Part shown: positions 9,297 through 17,781 of the stretch, piece by piece
How positions within the stretch are numbered: position 1 is the first letter of the stretch
How the letters are laid out: each line of letters begins with the position of its first letter
Source of the DNA: Hydrogenophaga sp.
Lineage (GTDB): Bacteria; Pseudomonadota; Gammaproteobacteria; Burkholderiales; Burkholderiaceae_C
DNA: 60,965 nt
Assembly (NCBI GenBank): GCA_018993155.1
Contig: JAGKSX010000020.1
Span: 1 to 60,965, forward strand
Reading direction: 5' to 3'
Notes under the pieces: generated by a model
What the model was told of the DNA's origin: nothing
The model's input: only the letters and a program-made list of their open reading frames with translations
Database searches by the model: none
Made by a program: the position numbers and the translations under genes

Positions 9297-10281
9297 GCGC
9301 GGGGGCCGGCACGGGCGTCAACGCCCGGCCGGTCTCGAAGAATCCGATCAGGTTGTCCGCCGCCAGGTGGGCCATGCGCAGGCGGGTCGCGCGGCTCGCG
9401 CTGGCCATGTGCGGCGTGAGCACCACGTTGGGCAACGAGAGCAGCCCCGGGTGCACCGCTGGCTCGTGCTCGAACACGTCCAGCCCGGCCGCGGCGATGC
9501 GGCCGCTTCGCAGGGCCTCGACCAGCGCGGCCTCGTCCACCACGCCGCCGCGCGCGATGTTCACCAGCGTGGCACCCGGCTTCATGTGCGCGAGCGCCCG
9601 GGCATCGATGAGGTGGTGCGTGGCGGCGGTGTGGGCCAGCGTCAGCACCAGGTGATCGGCCTCACGCAGCAGTTCGTCCATGCCGACGAGGCGGGCCGGC
9701 AGCGCGGCCTCGTCGGCCGGGCTCAGGCGCGTGCGGCTGTGGTAGATCACGCGCATGCCGAAGCCGTGCGCGCCCCGGCGCGCCACGCCCTGCCCGATGC
9801 GCCCCATGCCCAGCACGCCGAGCGTGCTGCCGTGGATGTCCTGCCCGGCCATGAAGTCGACGGACCACTTCGTCCATCGGCCCTCGCGCACGCAGCGCTC
9901 CCCCTCGCCCAGGCGCCGCGCGGTCGCCATCAGCAGCGCGAAGCCGAAGTCGGCCGTGGTCTCGGTCAACACGCCAGGCGTGTGCGTGGCCACGATGCCC
10001 CGCGCCGACATCGCCACCAGGTCCAGGTTGCCGAAGCCCACCGCGAGATTGGCGCAGATGCTCAGCGACGGGCAACGCGACAGCAAGGCCTCGTCGATCA
10101 CATCGCCCGCCGTGGACAGCAGCGCGTGCTTGTCCCCGAGCCGCCTGGCCAGCTGCGTGGCATCCAGCACGGTGTCGGCCTGGTTGCTGTCCACCTCGAA
10201 ACAGGCCTCCAGGCGCTGGATCACTTCGGGAAAAACGGCGCGTGCGATCAGCAGGCGGGGTTTGGGCAAGCGTGGGTTCAT
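9280..10281 (-). CDS. D-2-hydroxyacid dehydrogenase (GhrB-like)
   Basis: NAD(P)H-dependent D-isomer 2-hydroxyacid dehydrogenase of 333 residues. It carries the Rossmann signature LGVLGMGRIGQGVARR (about 150-165), the catalytic arginine region NIARGGVVDEAAL and the C-terminal catalytic histidine in LTPHMASAS. It is closest in feel to glyoxylate/hydroxypyruvate/2-ketogluconate reductases (GhrB). The ATG at 10281 is chosen because homology starts at PRLLIARAVFPEVI; the longer frame adds 15 poor residues. It converges on the E1 gene with a 17-bp overlap of the 3' ends. Confidence 0.88.
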   Translation of the reverse strand: MNPRLPKPRLLIARAVFPEVIQRLEACFEVDSNQADTVLDATQLARRLGDKHALLSTAGDVIDEALLSRCPSLSICANLAVGFGNLDLVAMSARGIVATHTPGVLTETTADFGFALLMATARRLGEGERCVREGRWTKWSVDFMAGQDIHGSTLGVLGMGRIGQGVARRGAHGFGMRVIYHSRTRLSPADEAALPARLVGMDELLREADHLVLTLAHTAATHHLIDARALAHMKPGATLVNIARGGVVDEAALVEALRSGRIAAAGLDVFEHEPAVHPGLLSLPNVVLTPHMASASRATRLRMAHLAADNLIGFFETGRALTPVPAPALSAPA

Positions 10282-10416
10282 GGTGTGGCCCAGTATCCCG
10301 AGCACCCGGTCCTTCGGTCCATGCATTCAGCGGATCGGCGTCATGCGGGCGCGGGCATGGAATGCCAAGGGCCCTGTTCCCATACTCGGCGGCCAGTGCC
10401 CATTCTTCAGCCCCCC

Positions 10417-10890
10417 ATGCCCGCCACCCCCACCGAGACCATCGCCCCGTTCATGTTGCTTCAGGGGCGCGTCGAATCGCGGCGCGTGCTGCGGCCCGCG
10501 CCCGATGGACCGCGCATGGAAATCAGCTTCAGCGCCGCGCTCGCGTCCGCCCGCCTGGGCCCGGGCAGCGCGGCCTGCAGCTTCATCGGCCGCCTCGGCC
10601 CCGACGGCCACTACCAGTGGCAAGGGCGTGGCGCGCTCTTCCTGGGCGCGGGCACGGTCACGACGCGCAGCCGGGGCCAGGGCCAACGGCGGGGCAACAC
10701 CATCGTCTACCAGGGCGCCATGGTCTTGCGGTCGCACGCGAGCGCGCTGCGATGGCTCGACGGCCTGCAGGCGTCCTTCGAATACGTGCAGGACCTGGCG
10801 AGCCTGGACGTCACCGTGCGCTGCGAGGAAGCCAGCGCCGCAGAGACCGCCCACCCCCCCACCCCACAGAAAGGACTTTCCCCATGCTGA
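10417..10890 (+). CDS. Hypothetical protein coupled to acyl-CoA synthetase
   Basis: A 157-residue protein I do not recognise. It has no signal peptide or membrane segment and is arginine/glycine-rich, with predicted beta strands (MEISFSAALASARLG, ACSFIGRLGPDGHYQWQG, NTIVYQGAMVLRS), which suggests a small beta-barrel or lipocalin-like fold. Its last seven bases overlap the start of the acyl-CoA synthetase gene, so translation is probably coupled and the product may act with it. The ATG at 10417 follows a C-run with no clear ribosome-binding site, so the start is uncertain. Confidence 0.6.
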   Translation: MPATPTETIAPFMLLQGRVESRRVLRPAPDGPRMEISFSAALASARLGPGSAACSFIGRLGPDGHYQWQGRGALFLGAGTVTTRSRGQGQRRGNTIVYQGAMVLRSHASALRWLDGLQASFEYVQDLASLDVTVRCEEASAAETAHPPTPQKGLSPC

Positions 10891-12413
10891 TGCATCAGTT
10901 GATCACCGACGGCGCGATGCGCCACCCCGACAAGACCGCCTTCGTCTGGGTGGACCGGCAGGCCCGCCTGTCGTACGCCGAGGCCGTCGCGCAGATGGAG
11001 CGCATGGCCGGCGCGCTCGCGCACCTGGGCGTGCGCCAAGGCGACCGCGTCACGGTGTTCGCGCACAACGGCATGGACTACCTGCTGGCCATGCTGGGCG
11101 CGTGGCGCATCGGCGCGATCGCGGCGCTGGTGAACGTCAAGTTCAAGGACGACCTGGCCTACTACCTGGCCGACCACCGCCCGCGCGTGCTCATCTACAC
11201 CCACGACATGCGCGACGCCGTGCTCGCGGCCGTGGCCCAGGTGCCGGGCATCGACCACCTGGTGTGCATGGACGGCGCGCAGCCGGGCGCCCACGCCCTG
11301 CCCGAGCTGATGGCCCAGGCCTTCGCGGCGCCGCCCGACCCCGAGGACGAGACCGGCATCGCCCACCTCTCCTACACCTCGGGCACCACCGGCAAACCCA
11401 AGGGCGCCTGCCTGAGCCACGAACCCACGGTGCGCGCCAGCCGCTGCATTGCCGAACGCCTGCGCGTGCGAGCGGAAGACGTCTCGTTCGGCCCGACCGC
11501 GCTGTCGAGCTCCTACCAGCTGGTGGGCAACCTGCTGCCCGCGCTCTCGCGCGGCGCGACCGTGCACGTCATGCGGTTCTGGACCCAGACCGCCGGCTGG
11601 GACGCGCTCGAACAGGCGCAGGCCAGCATCCTGGTGGGCAACCCCACGCTGCTGGAAGAGCTGCGCACCGAAAGCGCCCTGCGCGGCCGCGCGCCCGGCC
11701 GCCTGCGCATGGGCCTCTCGGGCGGCGGGCCGGTGCCGCCGACCCTCAAGCGCGCCTGGCGCGACGAACTGCGCCTGCCGCTGGTGGAGAGCTTCGGCCA
11801 GAGCGAACTCGGCGGCTTCATGGCGCTGGGCTACCCCGAACTCGAACCGGAAGACAGCAAGCTGATGCGCGTGGGCCCCGCCTTGCCCGACAAGGAAGTC
11901 TGGATGATGGGCCCCGATGGCCAGCGCCTGCCGCCCGGCCAGTTGGGCGAGATCGTGCTGCGTGGCGGCTTCATGTGGGGCTACTGGGGCAAGCCCGGCA
12001 AGACGGAGGAGGTGACGGCCCAGGGCCTGCTGCGCACCGGCGACATCGGCCTGATCGACCACGATGGCCACGTCACCATGCGCGGGCGGCGTTCCGAGCT
12101 GCTGCACGTCGACGGCGTGAACTGGTTCCCGCGCGATGTCGAAGAAGCCCTCTGCCGCCAGCCCGGTGTGCGCCAGGCGGCGCTGATCGGCCTGCCGGCC
12201 GAGGGCCGTGATGGCGGCGTTCGACCGCGCGCCTTCATCACCCGCCAGGCCGGCGCCGAACTGGACCTGGCGCGGCTCAAGGCGGCGGTGCAGGCTGAGG
12301 TGGCCTACGACCTGGCGTCGATGGAGGTGGTGGGCATCGACGAGCTGCCGATGACGCCCACCGGCAAGATCGCCAAGGGCGACCTGCTCACGCTGGCCAT
12401 GGCGACGCACTGA
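10884..12413 (+). CDS. AMP-binding acyl-CoA synthetase
   Basis: Adenylate-forming enzyme of 509 residues (ANL superfamily) that activates a carboxylic acid with ATP and CoA. The P-loop motif YTSGTTGKPKG is present, as are ESFGQSELGG (A5), LRTGDIGLID (A7) and the C-terminal lysine in PTGKIAKGDLL (A10). AAAGGA upstream of the ATG at 10884 serves as ribosome-binding site. The upstream small gene overlaps it. The motif set fits fatty or aryl acids; the substrate cannot be told. There are no beta-oxidation neighbours on this strand. Confidence 0.88.
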   Translation: MLMHQLITDGAMRHPDKTAFVWVDRQARLSYAEAVAQMERMAGALAHLGVRQGDRVTVFAHNGMDYLLAMLGAWRIGAIAALVNVKFKDDLAYYLADHRPRVLIYTHDMRDAVLAAVAQVPGIDHLVCMDGAQPGAHALPELMAQAFAAPPDPEDETGIAHLSYTSGTTGKPKGACLSHEPTVRASRCIAERLRVRAEDVSFGPTALSSSYQLVGNLLPALSRGATVHVMRFWTQTAGWDALEQAQASILVGNPTLLEELRTESALRGRAPGRLRMGLSGGGPVPPTLKRAWRDELRLPLVESFGQSELGGFMALGYPELEPEDSKLMRVGPALPDKEVWMMGPDGQRLPPGQLGEIVLRGGFMWGYWGKPGKTEEVTAQGLLRTGDIGLIDHDGHVTMRGRRSELLHVDGVNWFPRDVEEALCRQPGVRQAALIGLPAEGRDGGVRPRAFITRQAGAELDLARLKAAVQAEVAYDLASMEVVGIDELPMTPTGKIAKGDLLTLAMATH

Positions 12414-12684
12414 GCGCCGGCCCGTCCGCTCCCCCCATGTGTTGCGGCCTGCCGACATCGAGGTGGTGAACGGCGGGCCCACCCTGCTTCGTCGGCCATC
12501 CCAGCAAAACCTCGAGGCATCGATTCGATGCAACGAGTTACAGGTTTGAGGCCATGGATTGCAGCCTTGAAGAGCAGGCTGTGCGGAGGTCAAACGTCAA
12601 GCTGTCACATCCACCAGTGGTTGCGCTGTGGTCCGGCCCGGAGCATTCGCGGGCCATCAGCCACAACGACCTCAGGAGGACAGG
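12414..12684. other. Intergenic region upstream of the phospholipase D gene
   Basis: About 270 bp with no convincing gene. It contains one perfect dyad, GCATCGA-T-TCGATGC at 12517-12531, that could be an operator, and a strong ribosome-binding site (AGGAGGACAGG) just before 12685. The base composition is less GC-skewed than the flanking genes, which marks the edge of the effector-immunity module. Confidence 0.5.
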
Positions 12685-14790
12685 ATGAGCAAGGCCACCC
12701 AAACCCGCGTCACGAACAAACTGCCCTTGCCCCTGGACACGCGGCGCACCCAAAGCAGCCGGCAGTGGTTCCTGGAAGCGAAGGAAGACGCCCACTCGCC
12801 CGTGTTCCACCACAACACGCTGCGTTGCTTCATCGCGGGTGAAGAGGCCTTTCGCCACATCGCCGCGAGCATCCAGCGCGCCCGCAAAAGCATCGAAATC
12901 GTGTGCTGGGGATTCGACCCCGCCATGGAACTCGTGCGCGACCCATCGCACCACTGGCCCCGAGGCGACACCTGGGCCAGCCTGCTGCACGGTGCCGCCG
13001 TGGGCCGCTGGAGCGACGGGCAACCGGTGCAGGTGCGCATCCTCTCGTGGTTCGACGCGCTGGGCGAGATGGCCGTCTCCAACATGCCCGGCTATGTGGA
13101 CGCGCCCATGACCCCTTTGAGCGCCGCGCAGCAGGCCCGGCTCGCCGCGCTGCTGGAGCCGGTGCGAACGCCCGGCGCAGCGGCCGCCACGCTCTCCACC
13201 GCCGAGAAGCGCCAGCGCCGCGAAGAGGCCAACCGCCTTTGGTACACCCTGGCCAAAAGCGGCCAGCTCGACAACCTCTCGCTGCGCGTGCGCCATGGCG
13301 ATGCCCCCGCGATCCAGCGCCTGCTGAGCGCGCAGAGCATGCAGCTCACCCTGGCCGAGCGCCTGGGCATGGAAAGGCTGGGCACCTACCACCAGAAAAC
13401 CATCCTCATCGACTACGACGACACCCGCGACAGCGCCCGTCCCCGGGGCTACGTGATGGGGCTCAACAGCGTCACGGACTACTGGGACACCCGCGCCCAC
13501 CTGCATACCGACCCCCGGCGCGGTGAAGGCTGGGAAGGCGCGGTGCCCGACGCCGCGCCCAACCTCAAGCCCTACCAGGACTACGCCTGCCTCATCGAAG
13601 GCCAAGCCCTCATGATGGTGAGCAAGAACTTCACCGAAGCCTGGAACGCCGCCTCCGGCCCGCCCAAGGGCAAAGGCCGCGACCTCGTGCGCAGCCACGC
13701 GCTCAACGCGCCGCCGCCCCACCTCACGCACCACCTGAGCGGGCCGCGCCAGAGCGCGCAGATCCTGCGCACCCAGCCCGCGCGCGATGGCGGCGAAAAC
13801 AGCATCGAACGGCTCTACCACCACGTCGCCGGCAGCGCGCGCCACTACCTCTACATCGAAAACCAGTACTTCCAGCACGCCGGCTGGGTCAACCACCTCA
13901 AGCACCAGCGCAAGGCCTACGTGGCCATGCACCGCAAGGTCGGCAGCCAGGCGGCCGACATCCCCCACCTGCACCTCATGGTCGTCACGCCCACACCCGA
14001 GCGCAAGCAAATGGTGCCGCGCACGCACGATGCCCTCAAGGAACTGGGCCATGGCAACAGCATGCCCCGCCAGAGCGACATGCTCGACGCCGAAATCAAG
14101 CGCTACAAGCAAGACAAGGCCCGCCACGAGCAGATGCGTGAGCAACTGCAAACGCTGAACCCCCAAGGCACGCCACCCTATGTGCTGCCGCCCGAACCGC
14201 AGCTCAGCGATGTGGCGCGCACCTACCTGGAGGCGGGCGGGGACCAGCAGGACCAAGACATTCGCTTTGCTCTCCAGGACGAAATGGGGTTGCGCACGCT
14301 GGTGGCCAGCCTGTGGACCTTTGACGCGAACTACATCGAAACCCAGCGCGAGGGCCGGGCGCAACTGCGCGACCTCGAGCGCCAGCAGAAGGGCAGCGCC
14401 AGCGCCAAGGCCTTGCGCGATCGCCTGCGCGACCAGCGTTACCGCGAGATCTATATCCACAGCAAGCTCATGATCGCCGACGACAGCGTGTTCACCCTGG
14501 GCAGCGCCAACCTGAACGTGCGCAGCTTCGCCGCCGACGGCGAGCTCAACGTGGTGAGCGACTGCCCCGACACCAGCGAACGGCTGCGCCGCCAGGTGTG
14601 GGCCATGCACTCGGGCGGGGCGGAGTTCTGCGAAGGCGGCACTGCACGGTTTGCGGATATGACCAAGGCGTTTGATCGATGGCAAAGGCTCATTGACGCG
14701 AATGGAAAAGCAAAGATAGACGGAAAGCCCATCACCGGCTTTCTGGTCCCGATGCTCGACGAGCGCACCAGCCGTTTTCGATTGGGTTGA
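12685..14790 (+). CDS. Phospholipase D, probable T6SS effector of the Tle5 type
   Basis: A 701-residue protein with two HxKxxxxD phospholipase D motifs: HQKTILID at H236 and HSKLMIAD at H592, the latter followed by LGSANLNVRS as in true PLDs. The wide spacing resembles eukaryote-like PLDs such as Pseudomonas PldA/PldB (Tle5), which enter target cells by type VI secretion and hydrolyse phosphatidylethanolamine. There is no signal peptide, as expected for a T6SS cargo. A strong AGGAGG site sets the start at 12685. It is followed immediately by two Sel1-repeat membrane-anchored proteins, the kind encoded as immunity (Tli5) beside pldB. No vgrG, PAAR or chaperone gene is in the window, so delivery is inferred. 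A housekeeping PLD is the alternative, but the downstream pair argues against it. Confidence 0.82.
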   Translation: MSKATQTRVTNKLPLPLDTRRTQSSRQWFLEAKEDAHSPVFHHNTLRCFIAGEEAFRHIAASIQRARKSIEIVCWGFDPAMELVRDPSHHWPRGDTWASLLHGAAVGRWSDGQPVQVRILSWFDALGEMAVSNMPGYVDAPMTPLSAAQQARLAALLEPVRTPGAAAATLSTAEKRQRREEANRLWYTLAKSGQLDNLSLRVRHGDAPAIQRLLSAQSMQLTLAERLGMERLGTYHQKTILIDYDDTRDSARPRGYVMGLNSVTDYWDTRAHLHTDPRRGEGWEGAVPDAAPNLKPYQDYACLIEGQALMMVSKNFTEAWNAASGPPKGKGRDLVRSHALNAPPPHLTHHLSGPRQSAQILRTQPARDGGENSIERLYHHVAGSARHYLYIENQYFQHAGWVNHLKHQRKAYVAMHRKVGSQAADIPHLHLMVVTPTPERKQMVPRTHDALKELGHGNSMPRQSDMLDAEIKRYKQDKARHEQMREQLQTLNPQGTPPYVLPPEPQLSDVARTYLEAGGDQQDQDIRFALQDEMGLRTLVASLWTFDANYIETQREGRAQLRDLERQQKGSASAKALRDRLRDQRYREIYIHSKLMIADDSVFTLGSANLNVRSFAADGELNVVSDCPDTSERLRRQVWAMHSGGAEFCEGGTARFADMTKAFDRWQRLIDANGKAKIDGKPITGFLVPMLDERTSRFRLG

Positions 14791-14795
14791 TCGGC

Positions 14796-15956
14796 ATGTC
14801 AACCACCTCCCCAACCCCTTCACATCGCACCCGCTGGTGGGCCCTGGGCCTGCTGTTGGCGGTGTGTGCGGTGGCCTTCACCTACCCCCAGCTGCGCGAG
14901 CTGCACCACATGAACCAACTGCCCCGCAACATGAAGCTCACAGCCTTCGACCCGCACCGCCCCGGGTTCGAGTGTGTGCACGAGGCCACCAAAGTGCCGC
15001 CCATCGACCCCGAGGCGCAAGAGTGGTTAGAGCAGGGCCTGGCGCTGAGCAGCTACGACCAGTGGTACGAAGACCGCGACTGGGCCGGTGCGGCGGCGCT
15101 GTGGCACAAGGCGGCCGAGCGGCGGCACTGGAAAGCCATGATGAACCTGGTCAGCCTGTACGCCAATGGCCGGGGCGAAGGCAAGCTGCGGGTGGAGCGC
15201 GACCTGGAGCGCGCGGTGCTCATCACCGAAGAAGCGATGCAACTGGGCATTCCCGCCGCGTTCGATTTCATGGGCACGCTGCACTGGGAAGGCCGGGGGG
15301 TGAACGGTGACGCCAGCCGCGCCTACGCGTTCTGGCAACTGGCGGCGGACATGGGCAGCCCGAGTGCGATGGCGTATCTGGGCAAGGCATTGCAGGCCAG
15401 CTACAACAACCCCAGTCAAGGCTTCTGGGAGAACCGCAAGGTGGCGCTCAAGATGCTGGAGTGCGGCTTGGCGCAGGGACATGGGCAGGCTGCATACGAA
15501 CTTGGTGTGGCGATTGATGGCGATGACAAAGAATTGGACGAAGACTACGGGAGGGCCTTGCTGGCACTGCACAGCGCAGTCAAGTTTGGCAGTGCAGAGG
15601 CCGCTGTGTATATGGCGGCCTCATTCTGGGGAGGTGAACCCCTGGTCGGCCGTGCAAAAGACCCCGTTCGCGGCGAACGCTACAGCGCCTTCGGCGAAGC
15701 ACTGCGGCGCAACCCCGAGCGCTGCCCGCAAAGCGGCATCTGGCAGCCCTTTGCACGCGACAAGGCGCATCCCCTGGCCCACCTGCTGAGCACGGCCAAT
15801 CTCAACGAAACCTGGAAGCGGCAAGCCTTCGTGCCCCAGGGCGAGCCCCTGCCCAGCCTGAGCGCCCAGGGCCTGCCGCTGGACGACGAGCAAGTGGGCT
15901 GGTGGCTGCTGCACGCCAGCGAAGCGGGCTGCTATGCCCCGGCACAGAAGGCGTGA
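14796..15956 (+). CDS. Sel1-repeat immunity protein, short paralogue (Tli5-like)
   Basis: A 386-residue protein with an N-terminal membrane anchor (WWALGLLLAVCAVAFTY, residues about 11-27) and Sel1-type repeats (AAALWHKAAERRHWKAMMNL, ASRAYAFWQLAADMGSPSAM, ALKMLECGLAQGHGQAAYEL). It ends in a conserved tail (CPQSGIWQPFARDKAHP ... DDEQVGWWLLHA). The anchor would place it in the periplasm, where a Tle5 phospholipase acts. The ATG at 14796 lies 5 bp after the effector stop; a TTG at 14787 would overlap it. Compared with the next gene it lacks about 196 internal residues, so it looks like an internally deleted copy. Confidence 0.75.
   Translation: MSTTSPTPSHRTRWWALGLLLAVCAVAFTYPQLRELHHMNQLPRNMKLTAFDPHRPGFECVHEATKVPPIDPEAQEWLEQGLALSSYDQWYEDRDWAGAAALWHKAAERRHWKAMMNLVSLYANGRGEGKLRVERDLERAVLITEEAMQLGIPAAFDFMGTLHWEGRGVNGDASRAYAFWQLAADMGSPSAMAYLGKALQASYNNPSQGFWENRKVALKMLECGLAQGHGQAAYELGVAIDGDDKELDEDYGRALLALHSAVKFGSAEAAVYMAASFWGGEPLVGRAKDPVRGERYSAFGEALRRNPERCPQSGIWQPFARDKAHPLAHLLSTANLNETWKRQAFVPQGEPLPSLSAQGLPLDDEQVGWWLLHASEAGCYAPAQKA
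14826..15718 (+). repeat. Direct gene duplication, copy 1 (pairs with 16012-16901)
   Basis: Nearly identical DNA encodes the anchor and Sel1 regions of the two tandem immunity genes. Blocks such as the run encoding LRVERDLERAVLITEEAMQL are conserved almost base for base. A second shared block (15719-15950 with 17488-17715) encodes the common C-terminal tail. In copy 1 the two blocks abut; in copy 2 they are separated by about 588 bp. The junction falls at CGCAACCCCGA / GAGCGCTGCCCGCA, with only a two-base overlap. Confidence 0.85.
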
Positions 15957-15972
15957 TGTGACTCAGCGTGTG

Positions 15973-17724
15973 ATGCCGCCGCAACAAGCCGCAGATACCG
16001 GGCCGCGCCACCGCACCCACTGGTGGGCCCTGGGCCTGCTGCTCTTGGTGTGTGCGGTGGCCTTCACGGTTTCCCAACTGCGCGAGCTTCATCACATGAA
16101 CCAACTGCCCCGCAACATGAAGCTCACGGCCTTCGATCCACACCGCCCCGAGTTCGAGTGTGTGCACGAGGCCACCAAGGTGCCGCCCATCGACCCCGAG
16201 GCGCAAGAATGGTTCGAGCAAGGGCTGGTGCTGAGCAACCAGGAGTGGTACGAGGACGACGACTGGGTCGGCGCGGCCGCGCTGTGGCACAAGGCCGCCG
16301 AGCGCCAGCACTGGAAAGCCATGATGAACCTGGCCAGCCTGTACGCCAATGGCCGTGGGGAAGGCAAGCTGCGGGTAGAGCGTGACCTGGAGCGCGCGGT
16401 GCTCATCACCGAAGAGGCCATGCAGCTGGGCATTCCCGCCGCGTTCGACTTCATGGGCACGCTGCACTGGGAAGGCCGGGGGGTGAACGGTGACGCCAGC
16501 CGCGCCTACGCGTTCTGGCAACTGGCGGCGGACATGGGCAGCCCGAGTGCGATGGCTTATCTGGGCAAGGCGCTGGATGCCACGTACAACAACCCGCAAG
16601 CCGGATTCTGGGAAAACCGCACTGTGGCGCTCAAGATGCTGGGGTGCGGCTTGGCGCAGGGCCATGGGCAGGCGGCATACGAGTTGGGGTTGGCCTTGAA
16701 TGGCAACGATGCCTCCCTGGGTGACGACTACGGACGTGCCTTGGCGGCGCTGCACAGCGCAGTCAAGTTCGGCAACGCGAAAGCGGCAGATGCACTGTCG
16801 GTGAAGTTTAGAACGGGTCAACCCATCGTGGGCCGTGCAATTGACAGGATTCGCGCCGACCGCTATGGCACCTTGGGCGATGCACTGCGGCGCAACCCCG
16901 ACCTGCGCTTCCCCAACCTCGACAAAGTCCTCCCCCTACCGCCGGCCGTGTTGCCGCCTTGGGACGGTCAGCGCCAGAGCCTGATCGACGCCGCCAAGGG
17001 CGTTCGCCTCGCCCCCCAGCCGCTCACCACCTCGGCCCACCAGCTCCCGCCCCATGACCGCGCCCACATCCCCCCGGGCCCCAGCGTGCAGCTGCCCCCC
17101 GAACTGGCCAACCCGGCCCGCCGCACCCCGTTGGAGGGCATCACCACCGTCTGGCTCGGGTCGCGCTACAGCAGCGACGTGACCCGCGCCCCGCACACCG
17201 GCTACTGGCAGGCCCGTGTGCTGCCCGACCGCCCCCACCACAACCCCCGCGCCCCCCAGCTTCGCAGCGAATTCGCGCAACTGCCGCCCCTGCGCTTCCA
17301 GCAAGGCGAGTTCATGCGCCTGACCATGGGCCACACCGATGTGCCGCACGAGGACTGGGTGCACGACCTCGTGGACTGGCACTTCGTGGGCGTGGCCCTG
17401 CCCCAGCGCCTGCCGCCAGACTGGCTGGCGCGCGCCGATCTCGTGCATGCCCTGACCACGGCCACGCGCACCACCTGCCTGAGCGGGGAGCGCTGCCCGC
17501 AGAGCGGCATCTGGCAGCCCTACGCACTGGACAAGGCGCACCCCGCAGCACCGCTGCTGAGCACGGCCGTGTTGAACGAAAACTGGAAGCGCCAGGCATT
17601 CGTGCAGCAGGGTGAGCGCATGCCCCGCCTGGGCGCACAGGGCCTGCCCGTGGAAGACGACCAGGTGGGCTGGTGGTTGATGCAGGCTTGCGAAGTGGGC
17701 TCTGGCACACCCATCACGACCTGA
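15973..17724 (+). CDS. Sel1-repeat immunity protein, long paralogue (Tli5-like)
   Basis: A 583-residue paralogue of the preceding protein. It shares the anchor (WWALGLLLLVCAVAFTV), the LHHMNQLPRNMKLTAFDPHRP segment, the Sel1 repeats and the C-terminal CPQSGIWQPYALDKAHP ... DDQVGWWLMQA tail. The central 196 residues (from LRFPNLDKVLPLPP to HALTTATRTTCLSG), absent from the short copy, hold a proline-rich linker and a domain with ITTVWLGSRYSSDVTR and HEDWVHDLVDWHFVGVALP. The frame opens at 15934, overlapping the previous gene, but the ATG at 15973 gives an N-terminus matching the short copy. Probable immunity to the phospholipase or to a related allele. Confidence 0.75.
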   Translation: MPPQQAADTGPRHRTHWWALGLLLLVCAVAFTVSQLRELHHMNQLPRNMKLTAFDPHRPEFECVHEATKVPPIDPEAQEWFEQGLVLSNQEWYEDDDWVGAAALWHKAAERQHWKAMMNLASLYANGRGEGKLRVERDLERAVLITEEAMQLGIPAAFDFMGTLHWEGRGVNGDASRAYAFWQLAADMGSPSAMAYLGKALDATYNNPQAGFWENRTVALKMLGCGLAQGHGQAAYELGLALNGNDASLGDDYGRALAALHSAVKFGNAKAADALSVKFRTGQPIVGRAIDRIRADRYGTLGDALRRNPDLRFPNLDKVLPLPPAVLPPWDGQRQSLIDAAKGVRLAPQPLTTSAHQLPPHDRAHIPPGPSVQLPPELANPARRTPLEGITTVWLGSRYSSDVTRAPHTGYWQARVLPDRPHHNPRAPQLRSEFAQLPPLRFQQGEFMRLTMGHTDVPHEDWVHDLVDWHFVGVALPQRLPPDWLARADLVHALTTATRTTCLSGERCPQSGIWQPYALDKAHPAAPLLSTAVLNENWKRQAFVQQGERMPRLGAQGLPVEDDQVGWWLMQACEVGSGTPITT

Positions 17725-17781
17725 AGAAACTCCTGCCGTCGAACATCCTTCAGAAAAGACCAAGTCCTCGCACCAAGCGGC

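Noticed and set aside
12538-14823. 761-codon minus-strand frame over the phospholipase D gene
   Set aside because: Antisense shadow; the plus strand carries both HKD motifs and a strong ribosome-binding site.
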